From the NCBI RefSeq assembly GCF_026210795.1, contig NC_089436.1:1178001-1242000 (forward strand): a stretch of 64,000 nt of DNA, in the 5' to 3' direction. Positions 44,021 through 56,190 of the stretch are shown in pieces. Both the position numbers and the translations under genes were made by a program. Numbering within the stretch: the stretch's first letter is position 1; each line of letters starts with the position of its first letter. The notes beneath the pieces are model-generated. The model searched no databases, was not told the DNA's origin, and saw only the letters and a list, made by a program, of their open reading frames with translations. Source of the DNA: Rhizophagus irregularis (lineage: Eukaryota; Glomeromycota; Glomeromycetes; Glomerales; Glomeraceae).

Positions 44021-45299
44021 CTGTCTCATTGCTTAATAGTGAAAAAAATAAAAGGGGGAAAATATATTGATAAAATCAAAGTGATACAAATAAAATCGAA
44101 GAATAGAAAGGTGATACATATAAAAAGTGTATAATCAATAATCGAAAAAAAGGAAACGGGGTACAACTAGCTTATTCAAAAAAAGAAATCGGAAGAAAGG
44201 AAGGTAGGAAATTGCAGGGTTAACACAATTAGTATATGACCGTACAGTCACGCTTCGCCAGACACAACATTGCATTCATATTTAGATATTTTAAATAAAT
44301 CTCATCTTCTCATTATGTTCGAGGTTATATAATTTAATTAAAAACTAATATTTTATACTAATAATTATAAAAAAAATTTTGAAAGGTTTCGCTAAGTTTC
44401 GTTAGTATTGCATCTTTCCTCTCGTTCAATATCTTGTTGATAAATGACAACACATTTAAAAGCAATAATTCCACTTGTTCTAACTTATTTCTTTCAATAA
44501 TTCCTGCTTCTTAAGTTTCATGATGTATGCAAGATTATAATATTATTTCCGTGCGCATAAAACAATAACTGCTTAATAAATATATGTTGTTTCAATTTTC
44601 ATATTTTACTTCTAAAGTGTTAGTGAAAGTAATTTAATTTTCTTTCATAAATAAATTATAATTCATAGACGTGTATTTACGTGCTTTTTCATGCTATATT
44701 GCTATAAGCTTCCTTAGTCTTCAGCACATAGTTTTAAAACGATAAAAAGAATTTGGATATCGGATTAATAAATTATTGAATAAATTAGTAATTGTTTACC
44801 AAAGGAAAAGGATCATTTTATTGGACTTTATAAATACGTTCATGATGATGATTCGTTTATTTGACGATAAATAAGAATAATCAGGTCTTAAGTATACATT
44901 TATACAGTAATTAGAGTATTAGATTTTTTGCCAAATATTGTAATATAGTAAATGGTGTGGGGACGCATTCGTTTCACCGACACACGATATGTGACAATTA
45001 CTAAACACCTGGCCCACATTACGGCATAACTCCGGCCATTATGTTTATACATAGTCAGTGAAATGAAGTAATGAACCACACCTCATTAAATGATGTCGAA
45101 AAGAAAAGCAGATAAATGAACTATTGCTATTTTGCTTAAGATTGGTGTAAGATTATGCTTGTTTATACACTCTCATTCGCAATTTAGTTGTTTATTTCTG
45201 ATTGATCGAGCATTTGATCACGTATTTTATTTGTTGGTGCAACGTGAACGATACGTAAGTAAAGATTATTATGATCGAAATTAATGAAAATTAATTTTC
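44021..45299. other. intergenic, no gene
   Basis: AT-rich. A slightly GC-richer patch at 44950-45060 (GTGTGGGGACGC, CCGACACACG, GGCCCACATTACGGC) has no frame and no clear repeat partner in the window. Confidence 0.4.
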
Positions 45300-45860
45300 T
45301 CAAACTGACCCGTTCCCAGTCTATAAACTTCTGTTCTAGACTTCCTCTTGAAATTAATACAGCTGACCCGATCTCAACTTTAGGTCACTAGATGTAATCG
45401 CACTTCGAATGGGATAAGGCTAACAACATTCATTACACACAAATCCAAACGTCAAAACGTCAGTAACCAGAGCTGATCCATATATAGGAAATGATAATGA
45501 TGAATCGCCACCCTGGACAATGCGTCGGAACTTACTCTACAGATAAACCTCCTCCTATAACACGAAGGAACGATTTAAGCAGATCTAATTTTTATTTTGA
45601 GTTTGATATTAGTTTAAATTGTTGTTTATTAATTCTGATTTTAGATTTTAATTTATAGATTATATTGGTTATAATTTTATGTTATATTCATAGTTTATTT
45701 AATTTTGTTATTTTTATTTTTATTTTTTATATTATATTATAATTATTCAATACCGGAAATGGGGTTCTTGTTTCAGGGGTTACTACCTACATACTCACTG
45801 GATTCTGCTGGTGTTAGTATAGAAATGTTTTCCTAATAAAGCTACTGCTTCCAATAAGGA
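45300..45860. other. GC-richer island followed by AATAAA and A-run
   Basis: 45310-45600 is less AT-rich than its surroundings and has a 47-codon open stretch (KTSVTRADPYIGNDNDESPP...), but no start, splice or domain that I recognise. At 45832-45880 CCTAATAAAGCTACTGCTTC is followed by an A-run, like a transcript end. It may be a terminal exon with 3' UTR or the end of a retroelement. Confidence 0.3.
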
Positions 45861-47664
45861 TAATTAAAAAAAAATGAAAATTAATTAACATCACAAGCTA
45901 TTGAGTTAAGTGTTTGATAAATAATATCAAAAAAAGATTATCATAATTGATTTAAAATTTTTTGGTGCTTCAAAAAACACACCAATAAGCATATGCAATT
46001 CCGTGTACGATATATCAATTGATAAAAAAAGCCGATATTATTTAGATAATATTGATAAATTTATATGCATTAAATATGTATTAAATAATATATTCGAGCA
46101 CAAATTCAGAATATATTTTAATTCGTGATCCGTAAGTCAACGGTACAAAATTATGTCGATCATTGGTAATACTCGATTTTCATTTCTTAAGTAATGCTCT
46201 TTATGTAAACCCATTCAATACCAACATATTTTAATGCATAATATTTATATATTTTCCGATCGCTTGCAGTTGACTCGTTGGATCACGAATTAATTTTTTT
46301 CTAAATGAAAATTTTCATTGCTTAACGCACTCTTTTATTTGAGCTTTTTCTTATAGTTTTTGTAATTAGTACGAAATTAAAATTCTGTCCAATATCAATC
46401 AGCAATGCACAAATACTATTATGCGTTTTTTCCACGAGCCTTTTTTAGAAAGCACTGCCGTCCGTTAAACTTCATTGGATGTAATCTTAGATAATGATTA
46501 TTAAACAATTATGTCAGTTTTGTGTAACGAAGTAGGTAAATCTTACCACAGATAGGCGACGTATGTAACGCACCATCTTACCATCTCAAGTAGTGCAGGT
46601 GATGATTTGTCACAAGGTCACGTGATAGAGGTGGTCGCGTTGTTTATATTTTAATATCTCTGCGACTTAGAATATTTTTTTGTGGTCTGATCTCTATTTG
46701 TCGCTTGCATAAAATGTCACATACTTTATGTGGCGTGATAATGATAATCCCGAGATGTCAAACCGAATTGACATTTTTAAGCCCCTAAATTGCTACATAT
46801 CCAATGATCCATTGAAAATCTATACTTAAATAGTACTATAATAACAGATAAGGAATTATTTTTGAATTAATTTACATATAGAGACTCATTTTTAATGTAG
46901 GATAATATTAAAGTAATAATACATTAATTAAATGAAGAATTAAATTTATGGATTGTTTCAAATTTAGTAATGATATAGGTTTTAATTAGTACTTTTTATG
47001 TTCGTATTATCACATGTATTGTTTAAAAAGAAATTTAATATTTAGAAAAAAATTTGATTTGTTATATTTGTTTGAAAAATATTTTCTTTGTTTCTTTTTC
47101 ACAAAGAAAAAAAAAGGAACACCCAATTATACAATAACTATAGCGCTGATTTGGAAGTCCATTGTATAGGATAACTTACGTAATATGCAATGACTAAAAG
47201 AAAATTCTAAACATTTTAGTATTTAATATCCGTTTTACATTGTTTCTTAATATGTAAGTAATAATTATGCAATGATTACAAATAAAGTTTCCTATTTGGA
47301 GTTGAATAATTCCGATAATATAAATACTAATTAAATAGTGTATCACATAAAATTAATTAACAATGAAAATCAAAGGGAGAGTCCCTCAAAAAATCAATTT
47401 ACAATAAAAAATTGGTGACTCTTTTTCTTTCTACAATGTAACCAAATCGATAAAAAAAGGGCACTTTTTATGAAAGTCAAGAAAGGGCGAAGATAAAGAA
47501 ATTCAGTTTGCATAACAGAATATTTATAAGTGGGCCTACTCTTGTTAGCTGTCGAATCTATGCAAACTAACACTTTATATGACATCACGCCACCCCAAAG
47601 ACAAGCCCCATTTTTTATAGCACGAATTTGTTTCTTAATATTATTTTAAGAAAATTCCTAATTT
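45861..47664. other. intergenic, no gene
   Basis: AT-rich; no coding or repeat structure that I can support. GTCACGTGA occurs at about 46618. Confidence 0.4.
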
Positions 47665-47809
47665 TAACCGGAGGGAAATTCCTCCCGTGACGAATAATGG
47701 GGTGACGAATAGGATTTTTAATAACAAAAAATTTCTCTGTCTCCAGATTAATTAACAAAAATGAACCCTAACTCTAATAAATATTAGGGGAGGGAATTTC
47801 CCTCCGGTA
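47665..47809. mobile_element. TIR element TAACCGGAGGGAAATTCC, copy B
   Basis: Inverted ends TAACCGGAGGGAAATTCC and GGGAATTTCCCTCCGGTA, with GTGACGAATAATGGGGTGAC and AAAATTTCTCTGTC inside. Reverse-complement relative of 10541-10738, with an internal deletion. Confidence 0.75.
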
Positions 47810-48131
47810 GGTATTTTCTTATTTTAAACATAATTTATTATCATATATATCATATATTTTGCATAAGTAAAAAAAAACTTATAAAATCTTAGTAAAAAGG
47901 CACAAAAGAAAAGGGATAGTTACTATAAAAACAAATTTGCGATTTCGAAAAAAAAAGAGGTTGGTAACGAATTGAATTTAAAATTAATGGAGTTTTTGAA
48001 CGTTAATTTAAATTTTTAATGCTTATAAACACGATACGAAATTAAAATTGTTTGGTAAACAAACTTATTGTACGATAAATAGATACTCTCTATTTTAATT
48101 CGATTAGGATTAGATGACGATATTTATGCAT

Positions 48132-49931
48132 TCACATTTTCCCAAAGAAAAATGGCGTAGAGGAAGACTCATTATTGATAATAGAATCTAATGGACGACT
48201 AAAATAAATAGCATTTTCATGACACGGTGTATTATTAAACTTTAATTTATCTAAATTTGCGAATTTAGTTTCTTCTGCGACATCAAATTGATTAGATAAA
48301 TCGGACGGATCGGGGTCGTCACAAATTGCTGTAACCCAATTGCCTAACCATTCGTAAAGTTGGGATGCTGTCGGTCTCTTCGATGGATCAGCATCTAAAC
48401 ATTGTAACATTAATCTAGCGAAAACAGGTGGAGTTCCACTAATAACATTTGGTCTTAATCCTGAGCAGATTTCTTGTATAAGTTGTGAATCATGAGGTTT
48501 ATCGTGATAAGGACGTACACCAGCTGATAACATCCACATGATCATACCAAGGCTATAGATATCAGATTCTTTGGTCGGTGTATTTCCATTAAAGACCTCT
48601 GGTGCAACAAAAGGTATCACGCCATACACGTGTTGTGATGGCATTTGTTTATCAAAAGGTCCGTGTAATCCAGTATCCGTGATTTTAGTATCAATTGAGT
48701 CCATTTCGTTTTCAACTAATACATTTCCTCCATGTAAATGTCCATGAACGAGATTATGCTCATGAATAACATGGAGGCCCGCAGAGATTGACCACAACAT
48801 ATCTACAATATCTCTCCAGCAGAGAATTCCCATAGTTTCATCGAGATACGAATATAAATTTCCATTTTTGTAATATCTTATAACGAACATATAACACGAA
48901 GTTGGATCTTTTGTTATACCAAAACAATCCGCAAGTGCTCCATTTTGTAAACATTTGTGGTATTTGTATAACTTTTTTTGAGTAAATTATAAATTTTTTT
49001 AAAAAAAAGCAGAGAAAAAAACAAAGAAAAACATAATATTAATATATATTCTATTGTTTGTAATATAAATAGATTAATTAAATGCATCTAGGTTTTAACG
49101 TAGCATAATTGTTTATATTTGATCTACTGAAGATCCGGAGAAATGTTTATATCCAGTGTTTGTTATTCTGGCTATACCAATTATGCATTAATAATTTATA
49201 CATTCTATGAAAGGACTTAATCATCTAATTTTATTAAGTTCATTCACCAATGGTGGGATATCAATTTAATTCGCGAGCTTATCATAGTTTATTAAACTAT
49301 AATGATAAGCTTCAAAGGATAAAATTAATATCCCATCCAGGTAGAATTTTATGGGGCAATTAATGCATAATTTATAATTTATTTCTAGATATAAAAGGAC
49401 ATTTGAATATATAATCAATTTTGAGATTGACAGCAGATCAATCTCAAAATTCGTTAATAAGATACTTTTATTTTATGTACTTACTTGATTTATAAATTCT
49501 TGACTCATATTTTGAGAATTATCCAAACGTTTCAATACAACCTTAATTGGGCCATTACGATTCCATACTTCGGCTTCTTCATCTAAATTCCATCTTGGAC
49601 CTTCCATCCAAACTGCCGAATAAATTGAACTAAAGGCACCTCGCTTATTAATATTCTCAACTAAATCAAATTGATCAAATTCAATCCATTCGAGGTGGTC
49701 TATATTTTCATTAGCACTTAATTGAGTATCCCTTATAAATTTATCAATTATAGAATTTCCGCTGGTCCAGCTACAAAAATTTTCTTTCAAAATCGCTATA
49801 TCGCAATTTTTACACCATGCTACTGCAGTTCGTTTTTGTTTACATTCTGAACAATTACCGTAAGATTGAGATTCATTTTGAGATCTAGAAGGGCTCAGTG
49901 AACGAAACGAAGATTCAGTATTATAATCCAT
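48132..49931 (-). CDS. TKL-like pseudokinase, copy 7
   Basis: Exon 1 49931-49485 and exon 2 48971-48132 give 428 residues, the longest copy. ATG start MDYNTESSFRSLSPSRS gives a Ser-rich leader before CSEC...WCKNC. GAFSSIY, VVLKRL, HGH for HRD, DTG and APE are all present; the tail is extended after RPLDSI by NNESSSTPFFFGKM. Donor CAA|GTAAGT, acceptor AAAAAAAG; the 513-nt intron contains an inverted repeat (49253-49338) partly shared with the copy 4 intron. The upstream sequence is homologous to that of copy 4, and a 44-bp perfect palindrome abuts the ATG. Intact and probably functional as a pseudokinase. Confidence 0.9.
49253..49338. repeat. inverted repeat in intron of copy 7
   Basis: GTGGGATATCAATTTAATTC and AGCTTATCATAGTTTA are answered by TAAACTATAATGATAAGCTT and AAAATTAATATCCCATCC, giving a hairpin of about 38-bp arms with a small bulge. 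The intron of copy 4 has a shortened relative (34540-34585: GTAAGCTTCGGATGGGA, ATTAATGTCCTCCCAT). Confidence 0.6.
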
Positions 49932-49974
49932 TTAAAAAAACACTATGATTTAAAAATCATAGTGTTTTTTTAAA
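49931..49974. repeat. 44-bp perfect palindrome abutting the copy 7 start codon
   Basis: Arms of 21 bp (49931-49951 and 49954-49974) are exact inverse complements with a 2-base loop, and the A of the start codon is its first base pair. The core is CACTATGATTT. The equivalent hairpin in copy 4 (33938-33981) has one mismatch. Confidence 0.85.
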
Positions 49975-50075
49975 AAAATTAATGGGTTCTCTTTATAAAA
50001 AAAAAACCCCTTCTTGACGATCACATTACGTAATTTGCTTAATAATAGGGTAAAAACAAATCCCTTTAATTTATT
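49975..50075 (-). promoter_or_regulatory. promoter region of copy 7, shared with copy 4
   Basis: On the minus strand: ACCCTATTATTAAGCAAATT, then ACGTAATGTGATCGTCAAGA and TTTATAAAGAGAACCCATTA. The order and spacing match 33850-33935. TTTATAAAG is a plausible TATA box about 75 bp from the ATG. Confidence 0.6.
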
Positions 50076-50507
50076 TAGGGGGGGGGGAGCCGGAAAAATC
50101 ATCCGATCAACAAGCAAATATAAAAAAAGGGTGAGAAACCAAGGAGTAATGCAAAATAATAAATAATTTGTTGCACATGATAAAGAATAGTTGCCAATTT
50201 GTTTCTAAAAAAAAATCAATATGTAAATAAAATTTCAAACGAATATTAAATAATATTTGCGTCAAAGTATCGTTTTAAAAAATAGGAAACGAAAATTGTG
50301 TCGGCTTATATACAGTATATAAATCAATTTTAATGTTACATATAAGTAGTATTCGATAAAAGTAATAATAACGATAAGTGAAAAATAATTTTTCCATACA
50401 AACATGAATGACGAGAAAACGCAAATTAATTTAAATATAAACAAATATATTATAAATATTAAAGGAAAGTTTAGCGTTAATTGTGAACAAAATAATTGTA
50501 CATTAAA

Positions 50508-50565
50508 ATCTCTACAATATCCCTTCAGAAAAGTATTCCCATAAATTCGTCAAGATACGAATAAT
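50508..50565 (-). pseudogene. very short kinase-family exon 2 relic
   Basis: CTACAATATC, then CTTCAGAAAAGTATTCCCAT and TCGTCAAGATACGAATA match the complement of the exon 2 part encoding YSYLDE(T)MGILCWRDIVDM in copies 6 and 7. Only about 55 bp survive. Confidence 0.6.
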
Positions 50566-53500
50566 CATACTTATTTTATGTTTTAAAATTAAAAAATCTA
50601 TGTAAAAAATAAATTCTAATCTACTGCGGAGTAAAACACGATTGGTCGGCTCAAATTTTCTAAAAATTTGTACTTACCAAATTATTTTTGAAAAACGAGT
50701 GTTTAAATAAAAAAATTTGCTTCATACATAATTATAATTTAAGAGAATTCTGATAAATCAACAAGTAGTAAAAGAATTATTATGTAACTAACATTATTAA
50801 TATTATTATATCGGGCTTAACAATTAATAATTGATGCCGTAATTTGTTATATAACAATAAATTTGTTGGTATATCAGTATATGGAAGGTGAAATTTTGAT
50901 TCGTTATAATTTTTCCTTTTACAGAATTTTACTGCCATGCACAGAATTGCAATCATTGCTTTAAATTATAATAGATTTATTTTATTTAGTAGTTAAAGAA
51001 TTAGAAATAACATTTTAGGTAAAAGCTCATTCTTATATCGCAGTAGTTTTCATTTACATTTATGTAAGACTTATTTAACTTATGAAGTTTAAACTAAAAG
51101 TAGTTTGACATTGAAATCATTGAAATCAATTAGTTTTCCGTAAAGAATATGAAAAAATCGAGATCGTATTTAATGATCGGCCGAAATCTGGATCTTTGAA
51201 ATACGTGTCATATTTTTAGTAAATTTTTTTATAAATAATTCTTTGGCTTCCCATTAAGAAGAATCATAATTAATAATTAATTCACTTTTTTAAACCGCAT
51301 GTATAGGAATTGCCCCGATAGTAATAAAACAATGAATTTTAGAATCATTGAAGAAAGATTGTGTACCTCCCCTGAGCCTGAAAAGGGGTAAAATCAAATT
51401 TAACAAATAATTTTAGGTTATTTATCTAAATTTAGTTATATTAAACTTATACCTATTTTTCTTAACTGTTCATGATAAATTTTTTAGGGATGAAATTTCT
51501 CTAATAGTTTATTTGAATCATATTATTTATTATAAGATACAAATATACCCCCCAAAATCGTAAAATTTATACTAACGAAAGGCTTACGTATTCTTATTTC
51601 TTTCTAGGAAGTTCCTTGCAATGACGTCTCAGTCGTCTCTTGTTTGATTAAAAATCAATATTTATTTATATCTCCGTATTATAAATATTTTTTCTATAAC
51701 TAAAGATCGATGATCCTGAATATTTTTAATCGACTACGTCATTAAAAAAAAGGTAAATAATAAATGTTAAAGAAAAGAATTAACAAACAAACTAATAATT
51801 TTAATCTCTCATTTTAGGAAATTTTAATCCTTTATTTGAAATCGATTAAAAATATCAAAAAACTGTCATTAAAAATATTCACGTACATATTTCATGTTTT
51901 TAATCGAACGATAAAACACAATTGGAGGTAGTTCAATTAAACTAACCATTTTTTATATCTATAATAGTAACATATAAATGAAGAATGTATCAGATATTTA
52001 TTTTAATTTTCATTTTTTTAAATTAAATACAGTAATAAAACTTTTGATTTTACTTACAAAATATTTTCTTTCGTGCATTAAGTTCTTGCATTATTACTAA
52101 TTATTACTTTCATATAAATAATATATATATGTATTCATCCCGAATTAACTCTCCACCCATGATAATGAATTTATCTATCGTTCACTAAAATATGATGAAT
52201 ATTTCTGGTACACATCAATTATTTTATTTAAAAGTCTCATTTTTAAATTTTACACGTTATTCTTCTTTTGATGACCATCCCTCCATAAGATTTAATGCTA
52301 CATTTAATAAAAAATATTTTGAGTGATGAAATGTGCGTATTGGATTTTGATATACAATAATAGTGCAAAATCATAATGATAGTTAGTGGCTTGCCAAGCA
52401 ACGAATATTATCACTCGCCACAATATAAATAGATTGGATGATACTTATCACCCGTAGCAACAAGCCTATTTCATCTTTTTGCTTAGATAACAAGCTATAA
52501 AGACATTTTATTTGACTTAGACTAAATCATTAGTAAAATTACAGTTAAGATACGAATACAAATATACAATTAGTTTCATCTAAATTAAAATTAAACTACT
52601 AATTAGAAAAAGAAAAAAGGCCTAAATGATTCAATTAAAATGGCTAAGCAAAACTATTACTTAAGCTAAAAGTTAACTATACAAACGTTTCGTAACCCTT
52701 CCATTGATCTAATTATTAAATCCTTTTCGCAAATGTTTATCTTACGTACTATTCTAGCCGTTCCATAAAGTAATATTGTTTTCATGGCTGCAACCGTGAT
52801 ATTCACATGAGTGGTGGTATAACATAAATTTGCATGAAAGATATGAAATTAATATTATTGTTATTAGAATCTCTAAAAATTGATCATATAAATTTGATTA
52901 TTCATCTTGATAATAGGACATATACCGAAATTACAACTTATAGATGATAACGAATCTGAATTCAAGGTATCGAGACGCTAATATGAGTAACTAAAATATT
53001 GCAACATATCGTTCCACAATACTCGACTGATCTGTTAATCGTTTCTGAGATTCTGTATATAATGGTATATTTGCGGTCAATGGTTGGAATATAGAAATTT
53101 GCGATAAATATAAATCGTAAATTAATTAATGAAAGGTGTTCTGTATCAATTGCAAAATTAATTCATAAACATTAGATTGTTTTATGGCAAAACGTACTCA
53201 CTTTTTATCACTTTTCATAGAATTTGCGCAAATGATTCGTTTTCTGATACCTAATCAACATCGTTGTGCAGTATTATTAATTTTGCTAACTTTTCTAATA
53301 ATTAAAAAGTATCATTTGTTAGTAAGAATATAAGATGTTTATAAAACACATCCAAGTTATTTTTCCCTAATCTCTGGAAAGATCTGATTTTTTAATACCA
53401 ATATAAAGTAAGGAATTGTTACTTTAAGATAATTACATACTTTAGATAACTTATTGCTCTTCCAGCATCGAATATTGATTGAATACCAGATTCTTAAACG

Positions 53501-54326
53501 ACTCCTTCCGATGCCATATACACCTGAATCATCTTCATATTCATTAAGTATCCCGTGTGATACTAGAAGTTCTAAAAGATATAGTGAGTTCGTATATTTT
53601 AAATTGATTTAGAATAATTAAAATAAAAATATATATATTTTTATGTACCTGATATTGTTGAAATATATAAAAAAATTTTCTTGATTTTACATCATATTAC
53701 AAATGTTAAATGATATTGGCATTCATCTTATCTTTGATCATTTAATTTTGTCGCTGATAAATCTTTTAAATATTATCCCTTCTAATTAATTGATAGTAGC
53801 GACCTGATCAAATACCCAGGCCATCAGAATCGATATCATTACGCATAATTAATAGATGATCTTTTTTTTGTTTTCAAGTAAGATTAAGTGCAAATAAAAA
53901 GTATACATTTTTTTATTTGCTTAATTATTAATCTCATGTTTGTATATAATCTTACCTATTCTTAATTTTTTCATTTCCTTAAGAGTACTATCAGACCATC
54001 AGAAGGGCCGTATCAAAATTAAGCACTTTTTTTTATTAAAAAAAAAAAAAGATGACGCCTTATCGATAATTGGTCGATGCATAGTTCTAGCCCACTTGCC
54101 TGTTTCATGGCATATTGAATGATATACTGTATAATATTTTAAAAGAAAAAAGAGATATGTATTACCGCCATTACGTAATCTCTGAGCTTATCAGCTTATC
54201 ATTCGGCATTAAAAAGCAAGCCACAAAGTTCCACAACGCTTATCTCATCGTATTATGTCATAAAGATCATTTTTTTTTATTTAATTATTTTAAGATACAC
54301 AAAAATAAGACAATTAAAAAAAAAAT
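50566..54326. other. long AT-rich gene-free stretch
   Basis: I find no gene, relic or clear inverted repeat in 3.7 kb. 52386-52400 has AGTGGCTTGCCA, part of the end of the 35941 element. Several TATATA microsatellite bits occur. Short frames near 54.0-54.3 kb look like chance. Confidence 0.45.
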
Positions 54327-55971
54327 CTAGATATCAACTAAATCGACTTGCCTTTCTTCTTCATTTTCATTTCTCCTTCTATTACCAATTTTCAATTTCC
54401 ATATAGAAAAATATTCATACCCTTTAATAAGCAAAATTCTTCCAATTTCATAACATGTAAAAAATATCAAACACCAGAGACTAAACCAAAAATAACTTTC
54501 CCAATGCATAACAAATTTTCTTTGATGACAAAAAGTAGATTGAAAACTATACATCCCTTTACTTTCAGAATAAAATGATGTCCAATAATTTGCTAGTAAA
54601 GTCATTGGCAACAAATTATAATAAGCTGGGTTCTTCTTTGGATAAACTCTTGGTCTCGTTCCTGTTGCATCAAATAAAAAACTTGTTCTCTTCGCCCTTA
54701 GTTCTGTCATAATTCCTTCGTATGTGATGTTAGGAACATTAAGAACTGTCCATGCATATGCGCCTGTTGAAGGAAAATGTACATCTGATCCTGTAAGCAT
54801 TAACATATTATTTTGTTGTACGAACAAATATGTTTGCCAGTCAAATGTATCTCCATTGATTACTTCGAATCCATCAACTCCCTATTATGATAAATATCAT
54901 TTTTAAAATTAATAAAATTACTACAATTATTACACATATTCAGATTCTAATTAATAACGAATACCATATCTCGAAGTTTCTCTCTTGAAGGATGCTCTGG
55001 CAACGTTCCAACTTGATATCCCCATTCAGTACTGTTACTCCATGGAATATGATTTACAGATACTAAACCACCTAATTTATGAACATGATCTATTATTTCT
55101 TCTAACCTTTCATCTGAAGGAAAATCTGGAAAAACATCTACCGTTTCATTTATACCAATAAACTGCATATGGAGTCGACAGGAACTATTCAAATAAAAAA
55201 AGGTTAATGTTATTAATAATTAGTTAAATGAATTTATTTTATATAATTAAGGTTAATTAAGAGTTAAATTTTTTTTTTTTTTACCTATATTCCATTGCCG
55301 GTATTACAGTGATCGAATCATTATATTTTTCACGTGCAATTCTTTGGGCTTCTAAAGCACCTTCAATATTATTGTGATCACTTACAATTATAGCATTATA
55401 TCCATTAGCTATTTATTAAGTATCGAAATAGAACGAAATAGAAAATATTTTAGAATTTTTTTTTAAATTTAAGAAAGAAATCCATTAAATAAAATATATT
55501 TTTACCTATTGCCCATTTTAATAATTGCTCGGGGTTCATTCGACCATCAGAAAATTTTGTATGTGAGTGACCATCTAATAATACATTGAATTCACCAAAA
55601 TCATTATCTATTGGAGTCATATAAGATCTAGGATCAAATCTCCAATTAAATTCAATATCAGAATAATCATTTGAATCGGGTATAGCTTTATATTTAAAAA
55701 TAGTCAAAAAAGTGAAAAGAAATACAAGGATAAGGATAAACTGTAAAAAACGTAATAGTACATCATGTAAATATAATCGAAATTTTAACGGTATCTTTAT
55801 TTCACTTAAAACTGGTCCAGTACCACCATTCAACCGATGACGCTGGTTTTGTGGAGGTGAAGAAGTTGTTGGTAGAAGTGGAGTTTCAGGACTTATATCA
55901 AATTCTGATGAGTTCAATGTATTATAATTTTGTGTAGGACGAGAAAGAAGTGCATTTTCCTCCTGGTCCAT
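54327..55971 (-). CDS. membrane-anchored PHP-domain metallo-phosphoesterase (four exons)
   Basis: Exons 55971-55506, 55408-55285, 55184-54965 and 54881-54327 join in phase to 454 residues; introns are 76-100 nt with GTAAAA, GTAAAA and GTATTC donors and AAATAG, GAATAG and ATAATAG acceptors. A cytosolic Ser/Pro-rich N-terminus precedes a membrane segment at about 73-93. The PHP motifs follow: D133-G-H-S-H137, S-D142-G, S-D-H167-N, E195, H202, H242 and G-S-D303-V-H305, the expected metal ligands. A second membrane segment lies at about 397-421 and the tail is basic then acidic. PHP enzymes hydrolyse phosphoesters with a multi-metal centre; the substrate here is unknown. The start is the ATG at 55971; the frame extends upstream only by non-ATG codons. 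It looks fully intact and is the most conserved non-kinase gene here. Confidence 0.9.
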
Positions 55972-56190
55972 TTTATATTTGAGAGAAAAGGAAAAAAAAA
56001 TATAAAATAATAAAAATAAGTGAACTTCAACTTTAATAAATGAGAGAGAGAAGCATGGTTCTATACTCAAATTGGTAAGGTTTTCAGTTACAATTAATAA
56101 TGTTTACCTGTTACAGACGATCAGCACTATAATTGTACAACTTGTACGAAAATAAAAATACATCGAAAACCATAAAATATAGATTATATA

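Noticed and set aside
55972-56070. N-terminal extension of the PHP gene
   Set aside because: The extension starts with TTG and is low-complexity; the ATG at 55971 starts a typical polar N-terminus.
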